From contig NZ_VSRN01000001.1 of assembly GCF_008369915.1 (NCBI RefSeq), positions 5,700,501-5,764,500 on the forward strand: a stretch of DNA of 64,000 bases, in the 5' to 3' direction. A program made the translations under genes and the position numbers. Positions 25,945 through 35,255 of the stretch are shown here, one piece after another; within the stretch, counting starts at the first letter, position 1; each line of letters starts with the position of its first letter. The notes under the pieces were generated by a model. That model was not told the origin of the DNA, searched no databases, and saw only the letters and a list, made by a program, of their open reading frames with translations. The stretch comes from Dyadobacter sp. UC 10. GTDB taxonomy: Bacteria; Bacteroidota; Bacteroidia; Cytophagales; Spirosomataceae.

Positions 25945-26898
25945 ATGATGAATATCTTCAAAAGAACTGGCAAAATGGCGCTGGGGAGTCGCCTGAGAAT
26001 GTTGACAGCTAAATTTACAGACGATGCATCTTCCATTTACAACCTCTACAACATCGATATGCAGCCGAAGTGGTTTCCCGTATTCTATGTGCTTTCGGAG
26101 CGGGATGATGTGACGATTACGGAGATTGCAACCGAGATCGGGCATTCGCAGCCCTCGGTGAGCAGGATCATCCGCGAGATGGCGGCAAAAGGATTGGTGA
26201 TCGAGGGGAAGGATTCGGCGGACGGCCGACGGAATGTGGTGCAGCTTTCGGCGGCGGGGAAGGAGATTATTGACAAGATCCAGCATCAGTATGAAGATGT
26301 GAATAATGCCGTGGAAGAGCTGTCGGCGCAGGCGAATTACGATTTATGGAAGGCGATTGAGGAATGGGAGTTTTTACTGGAACAAAAGTCACTTTTCCAG
26401 CGGGTGAGGGAGCAGCGAAAACTGCGTGAAAGCAGCGCCGTTGAAATTGTTACCTACGAACCGCAATATCAATCCGCTTTCCGCAACCTGAATGTGGAAT
26501 GGATATCGACCTATTTCAAAATGGAAGAAGCCGACTACAAATCGCTCGACCACCCCCAAGCGTATATACTAGATCGTGGCGGATACATTCTCGTCGCATT
26601 GTATAAAGGCGAACCTGTGGGTGTGTGCGCATTGATCAAAATGGACGATCCGGATTATGATTTTGAACTAGCCAAAATGGCGGTTTCGCCGCGCGCACAG
26701 GGGATGAATATTGGTTGGAAGCTGAGCAATGCCGCCATTGAAAAAGCCCGATTGCTGGGCGCAAAGGGGCTTTATCTGGAAAGTAATACGATCTTAAAAC
26801 CTGCGATTAGTTTGTATCACAAGCTTGGTTTTAAGAAAGTCACTGGTCGGTCGACACCTTATGAGCGGGCTAATATTCAAATGGAGCTGAGGTTCTAG
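25945..26898 (+). CDS. MarR-type regulator fused to GNAT N-acetyltransferase
   Basis: A 317-aa two-domain protein. Residues ~10-150 are a MarR winged helix (VTITEIATEIGHSQPSVSRIIREMAAKGLV, then the wing GKDSADGRRNVVQLS). Residues ~165-317 are a GNAT domain with the acetyl-CoA loop in MAVSPRAQGMNIGWKLSNAAI and the terminal LYHKLGFKKV. Such fusions are known in Bacteroidota and actinobacteria; the acetyl acceptor is usually unknown. A tandem 12-bp repeat lies right upstream. A GTTCGGGGT repeat begins just after the stop codon. Confidence 0.88.
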   Translation: MMNIFKRTGKMALGSRLRMLTAKFTDDASSIYNLYNIDMQPKWFPVFYVLSERDDVTITEIATEIGHSQPSVSRIIREMAAKGLVIEGKDSADGRRNVVQLSAAGKEIIDKIQHQYEDVNNAVEELSAQANYDLWKAIEEWEFLLEQKSLFQRVREQRKLRESSAVEIVTYEPQYQSAFRNLNVEWISTYFKMEEADYKSLDHPQAYILDRGGYILVALYKGEPVGVCALIKMDDPDYDFELAKMAVSPRAQGMNIGWKLSNAAIEKARLLGAKGLYLESNTILKPAISLYHKLGFKKVTGRSTPYERANIQMELRF

Positions 26899-26964
26899 GT
26901 GGTTCGGGGTTGTCACTGATTCCGGTCGGTCGGTTCGTCATTGGCTGTCATTTGTAATTCTGCC

Positions 26965-27498
26965 TTACGCTACCGCCTCTTCTCCAAATAAGAGGCCGAT
27001 GATGATCAGGAACCACCAAATTGAGCCTACAACGATAATTACCCATTGGCGGGTGTTGAAAGAGGAAGTTTGCCTTGTGGCTATCTCCGGTGAATTGATT
27101 GCCGCAGAATTGAATGCTGTGACTGGTTCGAGAAAAACCAGAAAGTTTAATACGGATATTAAAAAATAGGGTTCGCTGAGCCTACCGGTAAAAATCAGTA
27201 TAAAATAAACGAAGTGTAATACGCCGGGATTGAATGTAGCTTCGATGCCGCTGCGTCCTGCAAAATACTTAATGCGGATGAGCAAACTTGACAGAAATAT
27301 CCAGTTGAAAATCGCTCTCGCGGCGGGTATCACATCTGCGTCTTCCGTCTCTCTGAAAAATCGCCAGGCTTTGTAACTCCACCAGATTGGGTATATTCCG
27401 AAAGATGCGATCGACAACACAATGAATTTGGTTGGACTGATCAATTCTTCTGCTTCTGAGTTAATTTGAGGAGTAGCTTGTTCTAAATTGTTTTCCAT
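26965..27498 (-). CDS. Small multi-pass membrane protein (DUF4234-like)
   Basis: A 177-aa inner-membrane protein with about four hydrophobic segments. The region FIVLSIASFGIYPIWWSYKAWRFFRE resembles DUF4234-type motifs (short helix, then a conserved Tyr-x-x-Trp-Trp-x-Tyr-Lys). Later segments are LHFVYFILIFTG, LISVLNFLVFLEPV and WVIIVVGSIWWFLIIIGLLF. The ATG at 27498 (MENNLEQATP) was preferred over one at 27570, which would add a basic non-hydrophobic leader. No function assigned, and no operon partner. Confidence 0.65.
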   Translation of the reverse strand: MENNLEQATPQINSEAEELISPTKFIVLSIASFGIYPIWWSYKAWRFFRETEDADVIPAARAIFNWIFLSSLLIRIKYFAGRSGIEATFNPGVLHFVYFILIFTGRLSEPYFLISVLNFLVFLEPVTAFNSAAINSPEIATRQTSSFNTRQWVIIVVGSIWWFLIIIGLLFGEEAVA

Positions 27499-27681
27499 CA
27501 ATAGGGCGGTTAGGTTTTGACGAAAACAGGGCTGATTGTAAGTTCTACTCAAAGTTATCCGCTGTTTCACCGATTTTGAATATGGCGGCGTTGATTGTAT
27601 TTGTTATCAGTATATTAGCCTGGTAAAAAAGTGAAGTGACCGACTTTTATAAGAATCCGATATATATCCATTGAATTTCAA

Positions 27682-28774
27682 ATGAGAATACATTTACTCG
27701 TACTGTTGCTATTCGCAAAAAGCCTTCTTGTCACTGCCCAGGACAAAAATCAAATCGTCATCGGCAAGGTCGATAGCATTCAATCCAAAATTTTAGGTGA
27801 AAATCGCAAGGTATTGGTGCATGTGCCGGGTGGGGGCGATGGTTTGTATTCCAAAAAGCGTTATCCCGTGGCCTATGTCCTGGATGGCGATGCGCATTTT
27901 GCTTCCGTGACCGGGATGATCCAGCAATTGAGTTCGGTCAATGGCAATACGATCGTACCGGAGATGATCGTGGTTTCGATACGAAATACGGATCGCACGC
28001 GCGATATGACGCCGACGCATATCAAAGACGACCTGCCCATGATGGACAGTATTTATTCGCGGAGGACGGGCGGAGGCGGCGCATTTCTTTCATTTATCGA
28101 AAAAGAGCTGGTGCCGCACATGGATTCCTTATATCCGACGGCGCCCTACAAAATGCTGATCGGGCATTCATTTGGTGGGTTAGTTGTCATGAATGCATTG
28201 ATCACGCGCCCCAAGCTTTTCAATTCATACATCTGCATCGATCCCAGTATGTGGTACGATCATTCCAATTTTTTAAAAACCGTTAAAAAAACGGTGGCTG
28301 TGCAGCACCAATCAGATATCTGGTTTGCGTTACGCCAGCAAATTTTACGCCGACGATACCCACAGCTCCGCGCCGCTGATCACGGAATTTGATGGTCTAC
28401 GCTTTATCTTCGGATTTTACCGGCTAAAACTGACAGAATCAGATTTTGAAACCAACAGCACGGCGCTTCCTGAAAAAATAAAGAAACACTTTGCAAACGT
28501 CTCCAGGCAGATGGGTTACACCATCATGCCGCCCGAAGAAATGATCAATTCAATGGGTTACCAGGCTTTGCAGCGCAAGCACCTCGTCGCAGCGGAAGCA
28601 TTTTTCAAGCAGAATACTGTCAACTATCCCCAAAGCTGGAATGTGTATGATTCTTACGGGGATTATTTTTTAGCAAAAAAGGACAAAGCTGCCGCGATTG
28701 CACAGTTTGAGAAGGCACTGTCGCTTGAAAATAATGCGGAGACAAGGGAGAAGTTGGAGGCGTTGAGGAAATAG
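27682..28774 (+). pseudogene. Exported alpha/beta-hydrolase esterase with TPR tail, frameshifted
   Basis: Two overlapping frames encode one protein. Frame A (27682-28392) has a signal peptide (ending VTAQ), the esterase fold and nucleophile elbow GHSFGGLVVMNAL, and reads correctly to about KKTVAVQ. Frame B is correct from about 28304 (GLRYASKFYADDTHSSAPL, containing the catalytic-His region, then a TPR-like tail YPQSWNVYDSYGDYFLA). Relatives of this esterase D/Fes-like family normally have several tens of residues between these parts, so an internal deletion with net frame change at ~28295-28325 is likelier than a single-base error. Frame A ends after 22 unrelated residues. Probably non-functional. 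Confidence 0.75.
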
Positions 28775-28897
28775 ATTATCCCGAAGTGCAATTGTCGCAA
28801 TACACCCTTGCCAATGTCGTTTTTGCCGCCTGAGCGTTTGTGAAATCACGCCTAGATTTGCATAATCAATTTTCACAAACCTTTAACACACAATAGT

Positions 28898-29524
28898 ATG
28901 AGACGGATCATCACGAATACATTCCTGACTTTGGACGGTGTTATGCAGGCGCCGGGCGGGCCTGATGAAGACAAAACCAGCGGTTTCGAATACGGCGGCT
29001 GGTCGGTGACGCAGTGGGATGAAGTGCTGGGCAAGGCGATGTCGGACGCGATGCAGGAGCCTTACGACCTGCTGCTGGGCCGGGTTACCTATGGTATTTT
29101 TGCAGCACATTGGCCGCGTGTAAAAGGCGAACCGACGGCTGATCAGTTTAATAAAGCCAACAAATATGTGGCTACCAGAACTCTGAATGAGGGAAGCTGG
29201 GCCAATACCGTGCTTTTAAATGGCGATACGATTGAACAGATCAAAGCGCTGAAAGCCGGGGATGGTATTGATTTACAGGTACATGGTAGCAGTGGCCTGA
29301 TTCAAAGTTTGCTCAAACATGATCTGATCGATCAGATGAATATCTGTATTTACCCACTCGTGATCGGCAAAGGGAAACGCTTATTCGGCGAAGGCACTAT
29401 TCCGGCTAATTTGAAATTGGTCAAACATATTGTCTCCTCAACAGGGATTATCTACACGTCATATCTGCGAAATGGCGAAATCCCGCTGGGCTCATTTGAG
29501 CTTGAAGCACCGACCAAAGCGTAG
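28898..29524 (+). CDS. Dihydrofolate-reductase-like (RibD C-terminal) protein, copy 1
   Basis: A 208-aa RibD_C/DHFR-fold reductase. The N-terminus RRIITNTFLTLDGVMQAPGGPDED is the typical start. LLLGRVTYGIFAAHWP gives the conserved GRxTY nucleotide-site element, and VHGSSGLIQSLLKHDLIDQMNI plus YPLVIGKGKRLF complete the fold. It is an NADPH-dependent oxidoreductase by family; the substrate is unknown and true folate reduction is unlikely. A clear paralogue follows 40 bp downstream in the same direction, so they are probably one operon after a tandem duplication. Confidence 0.85.
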   Translation: MRRIITNTFLTLDGVMQAPGGPDEDKTSGFEYGGWSVTQWDEVLGKAMSDAMQEPYDLLLGRVTYGIFAAHWPRVKGEPTADQFNKANKYVATRTLNEGSWANTVLLNGDTIEQIKALKAGDGIDLQVHGSSGLIQSLLKHDLIDQMNICIYPLVIGKGKRLFGEGTIPANLKLVKHIVSSTGIIYTSYLRNGEIPLGSFELEAPTKA

Positions 29525-29564
29525 ATAGTCACAGGAATCCTTCAAACCTTATTAAGCTAAAACC

Positions 29565-30173
29565 ATGAGACGAATCATCATCAACGAGCACATCAGCCTC
29601 GACGGCGTAATCCAGGGACCAGGGGGCCCCGAGGAAGACAGAACAGGAGGCTTTGAACTGGGCGGCTGGTCTGCGAAGTATTCGGACGATTTGTCCGGGC
29701 AGACGATCATCGACGCCATCAATCAACCTTATGATCTCTTGCTGGGCAGGGTTACCTTTCAGATTTGGGAACCTTACTGGCCATTTCAGTCCGGTCCGAT
29801 TGCGGATAAATTCAATAGTGTCAAAAAATACGTGGCCACCCAAACACTGAAAGACAGCAGCTGGGAAGGAACTGTACTGTTAAATGGGGATACCATCGAG
29901 CAGGTGAAAGCCTTAAAGGCCAGCGAAGGTCCCGATCTGCACATCTGGGGCAGTTCTGATTTCGCACAGTCCTTGTTTGAAAAAGGGCTGATCGATCAGA
30001 TGAATCTCTGGACGTACCCGGTAGTTTTAGGTAAAGGCAAAAAGCTCTTCCGGGAAACCGCGTTGCCAGGCAATTTCAAGCTGACGAAACATATCGCCGC
30101 GTCCACAGGTTTAGTGATCTCGACCTATGAAGCAGACGGGAAAGTGAAGATTGGAAATTCGGCTGAGGAGTAA
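29565..30173 (+). CDS. Dihydrofolate-reductase-like (RibD C-terminal) protein, copy 2
   Basis: A 202-aa paralogue of the preceding gene, aligned along its whole length: RRIIINEHISLDGVIQGPGGPEED, LLLGRVTFQIWEPYWPF, IWGSSDFAQSLFEKGLIDQMNL, YPVVLGKGKKLF. GRVTY is replaced by GRVTF. The two copies have diverged considerably, so the duplication is not recent. It is followed 54 bp later by an alpha/beta hydrolase gene that may share the transcript. Substrate unknown. Confidence 0.85.
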   Translation: MRRIIINEHISLDGVIQGPGGPEEDRTGGFELGGWSAKYSDDLSGQTIIDAINQPYDLLLGRVTFQIWEPYWPFQSGPIADKFNSVKKYVATQTLKDSSWEGTVLLNGDTIEQVKALKASEGPDLHIWGSSDFAQSLFEKGLIDQMNLWTYPVVLGKGKKLFRETALPGNFKLTKHIAASTGLVISTYEADGKVKIGNSAEE

Positions 30174-30227
30174 CCGCTGGGCTAAGGGAAATAGGGTTTG
30201 CGATAGTCATTACCAGAAATTGAAGTC

Positions 30228-31136
30228 ATGAACTTACGTAACAGTCTCGCATTTTCGATCATCTTTTGCTGCCAGTTTTACATTTGTTCCGCCCAGGAAA
30301 AATTGGTGAAGGTTGGAGGACATCAGGTAAATGTACTTGTCAAAAACCTCAAAAACCGTAAACCCGGCCAACCTGTGCTCGTTTTTGAAAATGGCATGGG
30401 CGTTGGTTTGGGCAGCTGGCGGACGGTTATAGATGAACTTTCGAAAACTGCGGCGGTACTTGCTTACGATCGGCAGGGCGAAGGAAACTCTGAAAAAATA
30501 TACGAGCTCCCGACCCCGAAGCACATAGCCGGCCGGCTGCATGCACTTTTAAAACAACTTCATATTGCCCCGCCTTACGTGCTGGTCGGACATTCGATGG
30601 GCGGCGTTTATGTGCGTGCGTTTGCCGGACATTATCCGTCGGAGGTCGCAGCGATGGTATTTGTAGACCCTGCGGATTTCACCGAGACAAAAGAAGACTG
30701 GAACCAGATTTTCAAAACAATAGGCGTGCCGGAAAACAAGCTCGATCAGGTTTCCCCACAAAGATACAACGTGACTTCGAAACCCGATTCGGCGCGGTAT
30801 GGGCCGTGGAGCGAAAGACATGTACTGGCGCAGCTGAGATGGACCGATTTTGCAGAAATCAACTCGCTACCCGTTCCTCAGGTGCCCATTTTGTTTTTTA
30901 TCGGAGGGAAGTTTGAGGTACCTGTTGCACAGCAAAGTAAGGTATATGACCACAAAAGATTCTTCGAAGTCCGCACGAACGTTAACATCGAGCGCTGGAA
31001 AAAATTTATTTATTCCTCTTCCAAAGGCGGTTCGCTGGTCTATCTGTCAAACAGCGGCCATTTCGTTCAGAACGATGACGCGAGGCTGGTGACCGGCAAT
31101 ATCAAACTGCTGCTGGAACGGTTGGTAACAAATTGA
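30228..31136 (+). CDS. Exported alpha/beta hydrolase
   Basis: A 302-aa hydrolase with a signal peptide (ending YICSAQ). The alpha/beta fold shows the oxyanion strand VFENGMGVGLGSW, the nucleophile elbow VGHSMGGVYVRAF (Ser in GHSMGG), FVDPADFTETK after strand 6, and a late His in YLSNSGHFVQND. Triad members are therefore present. It is probably periplasmic. The 54-bp gap to the DHFR-like genes allows co-transcription. The substrate class (ester, lactone, peptide) cannot be read from sequence. Confidence 0.87.
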   Translation: MNLRNSLAFSIIFCCQFYICSAQEKLVKVGGHQVNVLVKNLKNRKPGQPVLVFENGMGVGLGSWRTVIDELSKTAAVLAYDRQGEGNSEKIYELPTPKHIAGRLHALLKQLHIAPPYVLVGHSMGGVYVRAFAGHYPSEVAAMVFVDPADFTETKEDWNQIFKTIGVPENKLDQVSPQRYNVTSKPDSARYGPWSERHVLAQLRWTDFAEINSLPVPQVPILFFIGGKFEVPVAQQSKVYDHKRFFEVRTNVNIERWKKFIYSSSKGGSLVYLSNSGHFVQNDDARLVTGNIKLLLERLVTN

Positions 31137-31166
31137 GGTGCAAGTCTCTCAGATTTGGCAATTGCA

Positions 31167-31796
31167 TCAATCATCCGCCGATTCCAGATTCGTAATGCGT
31201 TGGAGTGATTCACAGAGTAATTCTTCCAGGGTTTGCGTTGCAATACTCCCGGCAGACATCGGTTTTAAAAAGTCACTGACGAGTTCCGAAAATTCGTCCT
31301 GATGATAAAATACATACCCGAATTTTTCTTCGCGGTCGAAATAAAGGTAATGGGCCGATTCCTGGTTGTCGTCGGTGTAATACCATCCAAAGCAAAAATA
31401 ATTCGTGTTGACCGCCTCCCGGATCTTGTTATTCAGCTCTTCTTCAAACTCATAGCGGTCATTCCCCCAGCTTAGTTTGATCATATCTATCAGTCCCAGA
31501 CTCGGCGTGCGGGACCAATCATCTTCATCTTCCAATTTCGCCAGCAGGGAGGCTGGGGAAAACACATGGATGCTGTTATTTTCATTCATGCTGTCGCATT
31601 GAAGGGCGCCGAAGCCAGTATACAGAAGTTTCAATGCCTCAGGAAGCCGTATCCCGGCCGCTCTTTCCAACTGACTTATTTCTTCGGGGGAAGACTTTTT
31701 TTCAATACTGATCAGCCCCATGGTCGCATAAGGCTCGCCCGCCTGAATGGCTTTCTCATTGTAATTTTTGACCAGACCTGTGATTTTTTCGAACAT
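31167..31796 (-). CDS. SMI1/KNR4-family protein
   Basis: A 209-aa soluble acidic protein with the SMI1/KNR4 (SUKH) fold: SSPEEISQLERAAGIRLPEALKLLYTGFGAL is the typical helix-strand start, followed by VFSPASLLAKL and CFGWYYTDDNQESAHYLYFD. In bacteria SUKH proteins are often immunity proteins against contact-dependent or polymorphic toxins, but no toxin gene is adjacent here. The ATG at 31796 was preferred to one at 31889, which would add a hydrophobic non-family extension. Function in this context unknown. Confidence 0.78.
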   Translation of the reverse strand: MFEKITGLVKNYNEKAIQAGEPYATMGLISIEKKSSPEEISQLERAAGIRLPEALKLLYTGFGALQCDSMNENNSIHVFSPASLLAKLEDEDDWSRTPSLGLIDMIKLSWGNDRYEFEEELNNKIREAVNTNYFCFGWYYTDDNQESAHYLYFDREEKFGYVFYHQDEFSELVSDFLKPMSAGSIATQTLEELLCESLQRITNLESADD

Positions 31797-31972
31797 TTTG
31801 ATTTTGATTAAGAGTGGAAATCCGCGCTGAAACACATTCCGCGTTACATCTTCCAAAATCAGAAAGTCGATCACAAATTCTAAATACAAATGTTCAATGG
31901 CGGAAATCAGTTATTTGCCGGCTAATGTCGAGCCCAAGATTTACCATAGATATTATTATACGTCTTCTCAGA

Positions 31973-32707
31973 TCACCGATAGTGATACCGATAAGATACC
32001 CCATTGCTTTCCTCACACACTTCGGGAAGATTTTTATCATTATAATGAATCTTCCGTTCCCACAGCAGGTTGCCGGCCGCGTCAAAAGATCTGATCGGGT
32101 TGTTTGGCCCGCGAAATGCGTAACCCGAGCCGCTGGCCATATTGCGTTCGTATAGCGGATTTACTTTATCGTCATACTCATAGCGCTGCACGCCACCATA
32201 GATCGGGTCGGGTGTTCTGACTTCTATCAGATTTCCCCTTTCATCAAATTTCAATGTATGGATCCGGACGCCGCTGCCCTGATCATAAGAAATTTTTTCA
32301 ATCACTTCCAGTCCGTTATATTGAAATTCGGTTGTCGAGCGGTCGCGTATTACCTTGCCGACGCGGCCTTCGCTGTCGTATTCCACCAGGCTCATATAAC
32401 TTTCAAAAGTGCCGTTCGGGTCGCACATGGCGCCTGAGTAAGAAGAGTATACCCCTCTGGCGGAAGATTCAACAGATTTTAACCGGCCCGCCTGGTAGTT
32501 GTAGGAAACGATCGCATAGGGCGTTTCGCAGGAGGAAAACCTGTTTTCTTTTGCAAGCATACCGTCGGCATATTCAAATGTTTCGTGCACCTTGTCGCCG
32601 GCTGTTATTTGCGTCAGAGCGCCTTCGGGAATGGTCGGATCTACATTGTCTTTTTTACAGGAAAACAGTAAAAGAGCCAGGCTGATGGTCAGGGAAAATT
32701 TTCTCAT
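31973..32707 (-). CDS. Lipoprotein with RHS/YD-like repeats
   Basis: A 244-aa protein with a lipoprotein signal (MRKFSLTISLALLLFSCKK, Cys at 17). The mature part has several YD/RHS-like units (FEYADGMLAKEN, VEYDSEGRVGKVI, LKFDERGNLIEV, YEYDDKVNPLY, RSFDAAGNLLWE, IHYNDKNLPEV), which suggest a short beta-structured surface protein. It is too short to be an RHS toxin. The frame extends to 32764, but MRKFS at 32707 begins the lipoprotein signal. It is divergent from the glycine-zipper lipoprotein. Confidence 0.75.
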   Translation of the reverse strand: MRKFSLTISLALLLFSCKKDNVDPTIPEGALTQITAGDKVHETFEYADGMLAKENRFSSCETPYAIVSYNYQAGRLKSVESSARGVYSSYSGAMCDPNGTFESYMSLVEYDSEGRVGKVIRDRSTTEFQYNGLEVIEKISYDQGSGVRIHTLKFDERGNLIEVRTPDPIYGGVQRYEYDDKVNPLYERNMASGSGYAFRGPNNPIRSFDAAGNLLWERKIHYNDKNLPEVCEESNGVSYRYHYR

Positions 32708-32943
32708 AGCTAAAAATCTAAGAGTCAATATGGTTATGGAAATTTCAGGTGCTCTAAAATACAAAATTTTACACTTACATTATACCAAATTCGCTTTCAA
32801 TTCGCAGCACTATTTGGCAGCTCTGACCGATGAGACGGGTTTAATCACACGGGTTGCTGATCCGGTAATTCCGGGACGTCGGAAATGGCCGTACCCGATG
32901 GCATAGTTTTAGCTGTTTAATGACAGAACCATCCATTAAAAAA

Positions 32944-33375
32944 ATGAAATTACCAGTTTCAATGTTACTCGCGGCCTGTGTTTTTACCGCCTGTGACAAC
33001 AGTTCGAAGAAACAGGAAGCGCAATTGAAAGCGCAGCAGGCCACAATCGATTCGATGAAGGTCGCTATGGAAAAAAAGGCGATCGTGGATTCAATGAATA
33101 CCGTTATGGCACAGCGGGAAAAAGAAATGGCCCGCGAAGAAAAGCAGACTACAACAGTATATGCGTCCGAAGCAGCACCCGCTCAGAAGAAATCGAAATG
33201 GAACCATAAAGCAAAAGGAGCTGTGGTAGGCGCGGGTACAGGTGCAGTAACCGGGGCTATTATCAATAAGAACCGGGCGGAAGGTGCGATCGTAGGCAGT
33301 CTGATCGGTGCCGGAGTAGGCGTCGGTACTGGGGCGATCGTTGATAAACAAGTTGAGAAAAAGAAAAAACAGTAA
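32944..33375 (+). CDS. Glycine-zipper lipoprotein
   Basis: A 143-aa lipoprotein: signal and lipobox (LLAACVFTACDN), then a ~60-residue charged, probably coiled-coil stretch (KKQEAQLKAQQATIDSMKVA), then a basic linker, and a YMGG-like glycine zipper (GAVVGAGTGAVTGAIINK, AIVGSLIGAGVGVGTGAIVD). Glycine zippers of this kind insert in or associate with the outer membrane. The ATG at 32944 was preferred to one at 32920, because it starts the signal peptide directly. The methyltransferase gene follows 6 bp after the stop, so they may be co-transcribed. Confidence 0.75.
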   Translation: MKLPVSMLLAACVFTACDNSSKKQEAQLKAQQATIDSMKVAMEKKAIVDSMNTVMAQREKEMAREEKQTTTVYASEAAPAQKKSKWNHKAKGAVVGAGTGAVTGAIINKNRAEGAIVGSLIGAGVGVGTGAIVDKQVEKKKKQ

Positions 33376-33381
33376 CATTGA

Positions 33382-34146
33382 ATGGCTTGGAGTCCAGAAA
33401 CTTACAATAAATTCAAGTCGGAGCGATTTGCTCCTTTTTATGATTTGATGGATTTAGTTAAGGTTAAACCAGGCCTTCATGTGATCGATCTCGGATGCGG
33501 GACAGGGGAGTTGACCAGGAAGCTGGCCGACAAATTACCCGATAGTCGCGTATTCGGGATCGATACTTCCCCGGAAATGCTGGCCGAATCGGACGCATTT
33601 AAAAGGACCCACCTCAATTTTGCCCAAAGGTCTATCGAAGAACAACTGGGAATACCCCAGCAGTGGGACCTCGTGTTTTCCAATGCAGCTGTTCAATGGG
33701 CAGAGAACCATCGTGAACTGATCCCTAATATCGTTTCGAAAGTCAGGAGCGGAGGACAATTGCTCATTCAAATGCCTGCCCAGCATCATAATATCTCGAA
33801 TCAAATGCTCCATGAGCTGGCTTTGGAAGAACCTTTCCGGTCGGCTTTGAATGGCTGGACCAGAACTTCTCCGGTCTTGGACATTGACGAATATGCGCAG
33901 CTGCTTTTCGAAAGCAGGTGCCGCACCATGACGGTTTTTGAAAAAATATACCCGCTCGTGTTGCAGGATGCAACTGCACTATTCGACTGGGTATCAGGAA
34001 CTGCGCTATTGCCTTATCTTGAAAGACTGCAAGGTGAACTGGCTACGGAATTTACTAATGAATACCAGAAGAAACTCCGGGACAGATTTCCCAAGGCCCC
34101 CGTTTTCTACCCTTTTAAAAGGATAATACTGGAAGGTTCGCTTTGA
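33382..34146 (+). CDS. SAM-dependent methyltransferase, trans-aconitate-methyltransferase-like
   Basis: A 254-aa class I methyltransferase similar in plan to Tam: the start MAWSPETYNKFKSERFAPFYDLM, SAM motif I VIDLGCGTGELTRKLADKLP, acidic strand-2 end GIDTSPEMLAES, and LVFSNAAVQWAENH at motif IV. The C-terminal cap (YQKKLRDRFP, FYPFKRI) also fits Tam relatives. It would esterify a small carboxylic acid such as trans-aconitate, but specificity cannot be proven. It is 6 bp downstream of the glycine-zipper lipoprotein gene. Confidence 0.82.
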   Translation: MAWSPETYNKFKSERFAPFYDLMDLVKVKPGLHVIDLGCGTGELTRKLADKLPDSRVFGIDTSPEMLAESDAFKRTHLNFAQRSIEEQLGIPQQWDLVFSNAAVQWAENHRELIPNIVSKVRSGGQLLIQMPAQHHNISNQMLHELALEEPFRSALNGWTRTSPVLDIDEYAQLLFESRCRTMTVFEKIYPLVLQDATALFDWVSGTALLPYLERLQGELATEFTNEYQKKLRDRFPKAPVFYPFKRIILEGSL

Positions 34147-34216
34147 AGTTGTGTGTGTAACCGCTAGCCTCTATATTTGAGAAACACGGATTGACTTACA
34201 ATAACCATTGCCTGAA

Positions 34217-34735
34217 ATGAAGAAAACCGGTTTTTTCTTTTCCATGTTGCTCCTGCTGCTCGTTACCTCCGGTCACACGTTCAGATCAGAATTCGATATC
34301 GCTGATATTACCTTTTACGGACTTTCTTTCCCTGCTAAAAAAGAAGCGATCATTCGGAAATTCGGGGAAGGCCGGAAAATCCCGACGAGCTATGAATGCG
34401 GGTTCTATTCAGAAGAACAGCCCAACGGACCTTACTACCAGTTCAGTTATAAAAATTTTAATTTCATCGGAAGCGACAAAGAGGATTTCATGCTCGAAAA
34501 TGTACGGTTCGATGCGACCGGAAAAGTGACGCTGATGTACCGAAAAGAGCTTTTGAACGGTTTTACGACAAAGGCACAGTTTGTAAACATTTTTGGACAA
34601 AACGTAGAAAATCTCTTCGAAAATAATTTGAACGGAAATACCATTTTGCTCAGGTCAGAAAAAAATGATGACGGCATCATGTTCACTTTCGAGCATGGTA
34701 AGTTGTCAAAAATGCAATACTGGTCGCCCTGCTGA
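34217..34735 (+). CDS. Hypothetical exported protein, 172 aa
   Basis: Not recognised. A signal peptide (MKKTGFFFSMLLLLLVTSGHTF) precedes a ~150-residue soluble domain with alternating strands (EFDIADITFYGLSFPAKKEAIIRKFG, FMLENVRFDATGKVTLMYR) and two Cys (YECGFYS, YWSPC) that could form a disulfide. The first in-frame start is a TTG at 34208; the ATG at 34217 is preferred. It stands in a same-strand run of small genes with gaps of 50-70 bp. Confidence 0.6.
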   Translation: MKKTGFFFSMLLLLLVTSGHTFRSEFDIADITFYGLSFPAKKEAIIRKFGEGRKIPTSYECGFYSEEQPNGPYYQFSYKNFNFIGSDKEDFMLENVRFDATGKVTLMYRKELLNGFTTKAQFVNIFGQNVENLFENNLNGNTILLRSEKNDDGIMFTFEHGKLSKMQYWSPC

Positions 34736-34788
34736 AACCTTACTTTCCTACACCATTTTTTTGAATCTAGAACTTTCAATTGCTAATA

Positions 34789-35217
34789 ATGAAAAAAGAA
34801 AATGGTTTGACAGCCGGCGTATCGGAGCCTGAGCAGGTGGACACATTTATGCAAAACCTGCAACACCCGCTGGCAGAGACAGCCGCATACTTACGGGAAG
34901 TAATCCTCGGTACCGACCCGGCAGTAGGAGAGGGCATTTACTGGAACACACCGACATTTTACTACACCGGGCCCATGCAGCCTTTCAATCCGAAAGAATA
35001 TAAGCGCTATCTGGTTAACTTTAATTTCTTCAAGCAGGATGCTATCAGACTGATATTCCTGCGCGGGGCCGATGTGGCGAACGCCGGAGGATTGCTGGAA
35101 GGCGACTTTAAAGACGGGCGAAGAATGGCAGTGTTTACGGGCTTGGACGATGTGAAGGCCAAGGAGGAATTTTTAAGGACTATTCTCATCGAGTTATTGC
35201 AAACCGCCGGTCAATAG
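34789..35217 (+). CDS. DUF1801 protein
   Basis: A 142-aa protein with a DUF1801 (YdhG-like) domain: VDTFMQNLQHPLAETAAYLREVILGTDPAVGEGIYWNTPTFYY, then LVNFNFFKQDAIRLIFLRGA and the C-terminal helix VKAKEEFLRTILIELLQ. The family is found widely in Bacteroidota and its activity is unknown. The earlier in-frame TTG at 34780 was rejected for the ATG. No export signal. It precedes the beta-lactamase-fold hydrolase by 38 bp on the same strand. Confidence 0.78.
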   Translation: MKKENGLTAGVSEPEQVDTFMQNLQHPLAETAAYLREVILGTDPAVGEGIYWNTPTFYYTGPMQPFNPKEYKRYLVNFNFFKQDAIRLIFLRGADVANAGGLLEGDFKDGRRMAVFTGLDDVKAKEEFLRTILIELLQTAGQ

Positions 35218-35255
35218 CGGGCAGAGTCTAATATTCAGTACTAAAAACCCATAGC

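Noticed and set aside
31167..32707. Polymorphic toxin/immunity locus (SMI1/KNR4 next to RHS-like repeats)
   Set aside because: The RHS-like gene is a 244-aa lipoprotein without a toxin domain, so the pairing is not enough to support a toxin system.
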